A DNA stretch of 8,025 nt from Thermoplasmata archaeon (lineage in GTDB: Archaea > Thermoplasmatota > Thermoplasmata > Lutacidiplasmatales > UBA184): assembly GCA_030039525.1 (NCBI GenBank), contig JASHVI010000081.1, positions 1 to 8,025 on the forward strand, given 5' to 3'. Positions 5,855 to 8,025 of this stretch are shown here, piece by piece. A program made the translations under genes and the position numbers. The notes under the pieces were generated by a model. That model saw only the letters and a program-made list of their open reading frames with translations, was not told the DNA's origin and did not search any database. Within the stretch, counting starts at the first letter, position 1; each line of letters starts with the position of its first letter.

Positions 5855-6385
5855 GTGGCGGCGGGGATGCACCGGATCAAGGTGGTCAACGACATCAGCG
5901 AGCTGGTCCCGATCCTGCGCGCCGTCGACACCCCGGTGAAGCTGAAGCTCGTGCAGCGACTCGCCGAGGCCTGGCTCACCGGCGAGGACATCCAGCGCGA
6001 GTTCGGCAAGGAGGGGGTGAAGGCCCTCGTCTTCTTCGAGAAGCTGAAGCTGATCGACACGCGCTGGGTCGCCCGGGAGGGGCGCCGGCAGCCGGACAAG
6101 TCGTACCACTTCTACTACTCGACGATCAACATCAACACGACCGCGCCGCTCTCGGAGGTCAGCGAGATCCTCTCCATCGCGAGCATGGAGGACAAGGAGT
6201 ACCAGAAGCTCGAGCAGAAGATCTTCGACTCGGTCGGCGAGACCGGGCGCTTCTTCTCCGACGTCGCCGAGGAGCTCGGGATGACCCCGACGCGCTTGAA
6301 GGGGCTCGTCAAGCGCTCCGACAAGCTCGAGTACCGGGGCCACCGGATCGAGCGGTTCCACGCCGGTCCGGCGGCCTCCGGCTGA
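5855..6385 (+). CDS. Two-domain winged-helix (ArsR-like) archaeal regulator
   Basis: This is a probable DNA-binding protein. Taking the ATG at 5867 as residue 1, a first winged helix spans about 10-90: DLSE-like start ISELVPILRAVDTPVKLKLV, the helix-turn-helix LTGEDIQREFGKEGVKALVFFEKLKL, and a wing around RRQPDKSYHFYYSTININ. A second helix-turn-helix lies at about 125-165, with FFSDVAEELGMTPTRLKGLV followed by LEYRGHRIERF. I recognise it as a type of ArsR-like protein conserved in euryarchaea, but I cannot name target or ligand. Three in-frame starts are possible: GTG 5846 (directly after the nop10 stop), GTG 5855 (AGGTGG ends 5 bases before it) and ATG 5867. I chose 5855; the conserved part begins at 5867. 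It ends the rpl44e operon and a hairpin follows at once. Confidence 0.85.
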   Translation: MAAGMHRIKVVNDISELVPILRAVDTPVKLKLVQRLAEAWLTGEDIQREFGKEGVKALVFFEKLKLIDTRWVAREGRRQPDKSYHFYYSTININTTAPLSEVSEILSIASMEDKEYQKLEQKIFDSVGETGRFFSDVAEELGMTPTRLKGLVKRSDKLEYRGHRIERFHAGPAASG

Positions 6386-6405
6386 CGGGCCCCGGGAGGG
6401 GCCCG
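6386..6405. terminator. GC hairpin between convergent genes
   Basis: CGGGCCCC (6386-6393) and GGGGCCCG (6398-6405) form a perfect 8-bp stem with a GGGA loop. It starts right after the TGA of the HTH gene and ends 16 bases before the stop of the secreted-protein gene on the other strand. There is no T-run on either side, so it is not a classical terminator, but the position between two gene ends suggests a transcript end or RNA 3'-end structure serving both. Confidence 0.55.
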
Positions 6406-6421
6406 CCGGCCCTCCGATCGC

Positions 6422-7378
6422 CTACTTCACCGTGATCGACTTGAGGTCGATGCCGTACCCCGGCCCCCCGAAGTCGATCGAGGCGTAGGCGTGCGCCCCC
6501 GGATCGGCCGAGACCTCGACGTCAAGCTGCGCCGCGATCTCCCAGAAGAGGTCGTAGCTGTGCGAGCGCACGAAGGTGCCGTTGATGTACACCGTGCTCG
6601 CGCCCGAGTACGCGACCGAGGCCGTCGTCGAGAGGCTCGAGCTCGTGTAGTTGTTGGTGAAGCAGCCGCCGGTCGAGGGGTAGAACCCGTAGCCGGGACC
6701 GAAGCAGCCGTAGTCGACCTGGGTCGCGTTGTAGACCCCGATCGCCTCGAGCAGCGCGTCGCTCCCGTACAGGAGGGTGTTGTTCGTGGCGTCGTAGAGG
6801 ATCGGGATCGCGTTCACGTCGATCGACGCCTGCACCACGCAGTACCCGACCGTGTAGTTGTAGTCGAAGCTCCCGTTCGAGGGGTCGATGTACGAGTAGA
6901 GGCTGCTCTCGCACGTCGTGAAGTTCACGGCCCCGGGAACGACCGTGGTGTTGAGCGCCAGCCGGGCGGTGGAGTCGATGGCGAGGGAGTGGTTGCCCCC
7001 TCCGATCTTGACCGGGATGAGCGCGTTCGGGGAGTAGTACTCCGAGACCTCCGAGTAGAACAGCTTCCCGACCGCCGCCGGGCAGTTCGACGCAGAGGCG
7101 AGCACGCTGAGCCGGGCCTCGCCGGTCTTCAGGTCCATGTGCTGCTTCACCGGGGTCTTCAGCGTGTAGCAGCCGTTGAACAGGGCGTCGTTGAAGTACT
7201 CCGCCTTCCCCTTGAACGGGGCATGCGCCGCCGAGGCCGACGCGGCGCCGGAGAGCGTCATGAGGAGCGCCAGCCCGACGGCCCCCCCGGCGACGTATCC
7301 CCCGCGGAGGCGGGTCCGGTTCCGGCGAGCTCGGTCGATCGTTCTTCCAGGGTCCGGGGTCGTTCGAGGGGTCGCCAT
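6422..7378 (-). CDS. Secreted protein of unknown function, sequon-rich with six cysteines
   Basis: I do not recognise this 318-residue protein. It has a long Arg-rich N-terminus (1-27), a hydrophobic stretch (28-46) and an Ala/Ser cleavage region ASASAAHA near 46-53, so it is probably exported. The RARRNR motif is not a convincing twin-arginine signal. No second membrane segment or C-terminal anchor is seen. The mature part has six cysteines (70, 99, 156, 180, 225, 239), possibly three disulfides, and nine Asn-X-Ser/Thr sequons (Asn 129, 143, 152, 168, 174, 199, 217, 243, 266), which suggest N-glycosylation outside the cell. It is rich in Tyr, Asn, Ser and Gly and its GC is visibly lower than its neighbours, partly because of that composition. 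It is a single gene, convergent with the HTH gene and divergent from trm56. No clear Shine-Dalgarno is seen. Confidence 0.85.
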   Translation of the reverse strand: MATPRTTPDPGRTIDRARRNRTRLRGGYVAGGAVGLALLMTLSGAASASAAHAPFKGKAEYFNDALFNGCYTLKTPVKQHMDLKTGEARLSVLASASNCPAAVGKLFYSEVSEYYSPNALIPVKIGGGNHSLAIDSTARLALNTTVVPGAVNFTTCESSLYSYIDPSNGSFDYNYTVGYCVVQASIDVNAIPILYDATNNTLLYGSDALLEAIGVYNATQVDYGCFGPGYGFYPSTGGCFTNNYTSSSLSTTASVAYSGASTVYINGTFVRSHSYDLFWEIAAQLDVEVSADPGAHAYASIDFGGPGYGIDLKSITVK

Positions 7379-7459
7379 CTTCGCTCGTGGGTCCCCGCCG
7401 GCGGCGACCCTCTCCGTCCGCCGGTCCGGGCGACCCGAGGGGGGAATCCGGTCCTTCCA

Positions 7460-7467
7460 GTTAAACC
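7460..7467 (-). promoter_or_regulatory. Possible TATA box in the spacer between the secreted-protein gene and trm56
   Basis: GGTTTAAC on the minus strand (GTTAAACC on the plus strand) is the only AT-rich stretch in the 120-base divergent spacer. Toward the secreted gene it predicts a leader of about 60 bases. Toward trm56 it predicts a start about 10 bases before GTG 7499. It may serve either or both. Confidence 0.4.
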
Positions 7468-7498
7468 TCTATCCGGGGCTCCGGGGCCGAGCTCCGCT

Positions 7499-8025
7499 GT
7501 GTCGTCCCGCGTCCCCCCCGAGCGTGGTCGGTCGGATCTCGGGCTCCGGGCGTCGCGCACCGGTCGCGTCCCCCCGGAGATCGACGTGTTGCGGGTCGGG
7601 CACCGTCCGGGCCGGGACCCCCGTCTCACGACACACCTCGCCCTGACCGCCCGGGCCCTCGGCGCCCGCCGGCTCCTGCTCCATCCCCCGGACCCCGATC
7701 TCGCCGCCCGGCTCGCCGCGGTCTCCGAGCGGTGGGGGCGGGGGTTCGAGGTCGTCGGGATCGCCGACTACCGTCGGGCGATCCGGGAGTTCGACGGCAC
7801 CCGGGCCCACCTCACGATGTACGGGGAGCCGATCGAGCGGGTGCTCCCGCGCCTTCGGAAGGAGCGAAGGATCCTCGCGATCGTCGGCGGAGCGAAGGTG
7901 CCCGCGGAGCTCTACGGCCTCGCCGACGTCAACCTCGCGGTGGGCCACCAGCCCCACAGCGAGGTCGCCGCCCTCGCCATCCTCCTCGAGCGGCTCCGAG
8001 GGATCCCGCCGCCCGGACGCTGGCC
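7499..8025 (+). CDS. trm56: tRNA (cytidine(56)-2'-O)-methyltransferase Trm56, C-terminus cut by window edge
   Basis: Trm56 is an archaeal SPOUT enzyme that 2'-O-methylates C56 in the T-loop of tRNA using AdoMet. The family pattern is clear: VLRVGHRPGRDPRLTTHLAL, then TARALGARRLLL, the conserved HLTMYG, and the knot region GGAKVPAELYGLADVN followed by GHQPHSEVAALAILLERL. The frame stays open to the window edge; about 20-40 residues seem to be missing. The start is uncertain. GTG 7499 lies about 36 bases after a TATA-like box and adds about 29 Arg-rich residues. GTG 7586 has GGAG 6 bases upstream but trims the first strand (EID before VLRVGHR). I give the longer form because EID aligns with the family N-terminus. 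The usual VGAEKVP motif reads VGGAKVP here. Confidence 0.9.
   Translation, partial: MSSRVPPERGRSDLGLRASRTGRVPPEIDVLRVGHRPGRDPRLTTHLALTARALGARRLLLHPPDPDLAARLAAVSERWGRGFEVVGIADYRRAIREFDGTRAHLTMYGEPIERVLPRLRKERRILAIVGGAKVPAELYGLADVNLAVGHQPHSEVAALAILLERLRGIPPPGRW

Noticed and set aside
4259..6361. 700-codon open frame on the minus strand opposite the rpl44e operon
   Set aside because: The plus strand carries five securely identified genes here; the antisense frame has no recognisable domain.
7176..7957. Several open frames on both strands around the divergent spacer (for example 7258-7629 and 7469-7957 minus, 7176-7646 plus)
   Set aside because: They overlap the secreted-protein gene and Trm56, have no domain features and only mirror GC-rich codons.
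1..8025. tRNA, rRNA, CRISPR array, insertion sequence or phage genes
   Set aside because: No cloverleaf-like stretch, regular spaced repeat, transposase or terminal inverted repeat was seen by eye on either strand.

Overview
The window is archaeal DNA of high GC (roughly 70 %). Direct markers are the archaeal/eukaryotic-type ribosomal proteins (eL42/L44e, eS27, P-stalk L10 and acidic L12 ending in GLSALFG), the initiation factor aIF2-alpha, the H/ACA protein Nop10, a C/D-box Nop5 homologue and the archaeal tRNA methyltransferase Trm56. TATA boxes precede the transcription units. The gene order and family types fit a euryarchaeal lineage. A high-GC member of Thermoplasmatota is my best guess, but this is an inference and not proven by the sequence.

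Layout. (1) Minus strand, 4218 down to position 1: rpl1 - rpl10 - rpl12 - purF - nop5-like (cut by the window edge). The stalk genes L1, L10 and L12 form a tight operon behind a TATA box near 4260. purF (amidophosphoribosyltransferase, first step of purine synthesis) follows after 85 bases, with its own weak TATA-like box and a perfect 10-bp inverted repeat in front of it. The Nop5-like gene starts with TTG one codon after the purF stop and in the same frame. (2) Plus strand, 4384-6385: rpl44e - rps27e - aIF2-alpha - nop10 - a two-wing HTH protein. This is a compact operon with spacings of -4 to about 10 bases and a probably leaderless first gene. (3) Minus strand, 7378-6422: a secreted, cysteine-containing, sequon-rich protein of unknown function, convergent with the HTH gene and separated from it by a GC hairpin. 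(4) Plus strand from about 7499 to the window end: Trm56, cut by the edge.

Most of the window is translation machinery: the 50S stalk (L1, L10, L12), eL42 near the E site, eS27, the ternary-complex factor aIF2-alpha, the two guide-RNA modification systems (Nop5 for 2'-O-methylation, Nop10 for pseudouridylation), and Trm56 for tRNA position 56. purF, the HTH protein and the secreted protein are the genes outside that theme.

I did not find a clear new defence or mobile system. The points most worth a second look are the shortened Nop5-like protein, the inverted repeat before purF, the apparent lack of the acidic tail on L10, the HTH protein carried in a translation operon, the unknown secreted glycoprotein candidate, and small repeats in the L10-L12 spacer and in the divergent ribosomal promoter region. 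No tRNA, rRNA, CRISPR array, insertion sequence or attachment site was seen. There is no gene-free stretch over 300 bases; the longest is the 165-base divergent promoter at 4219-4383.
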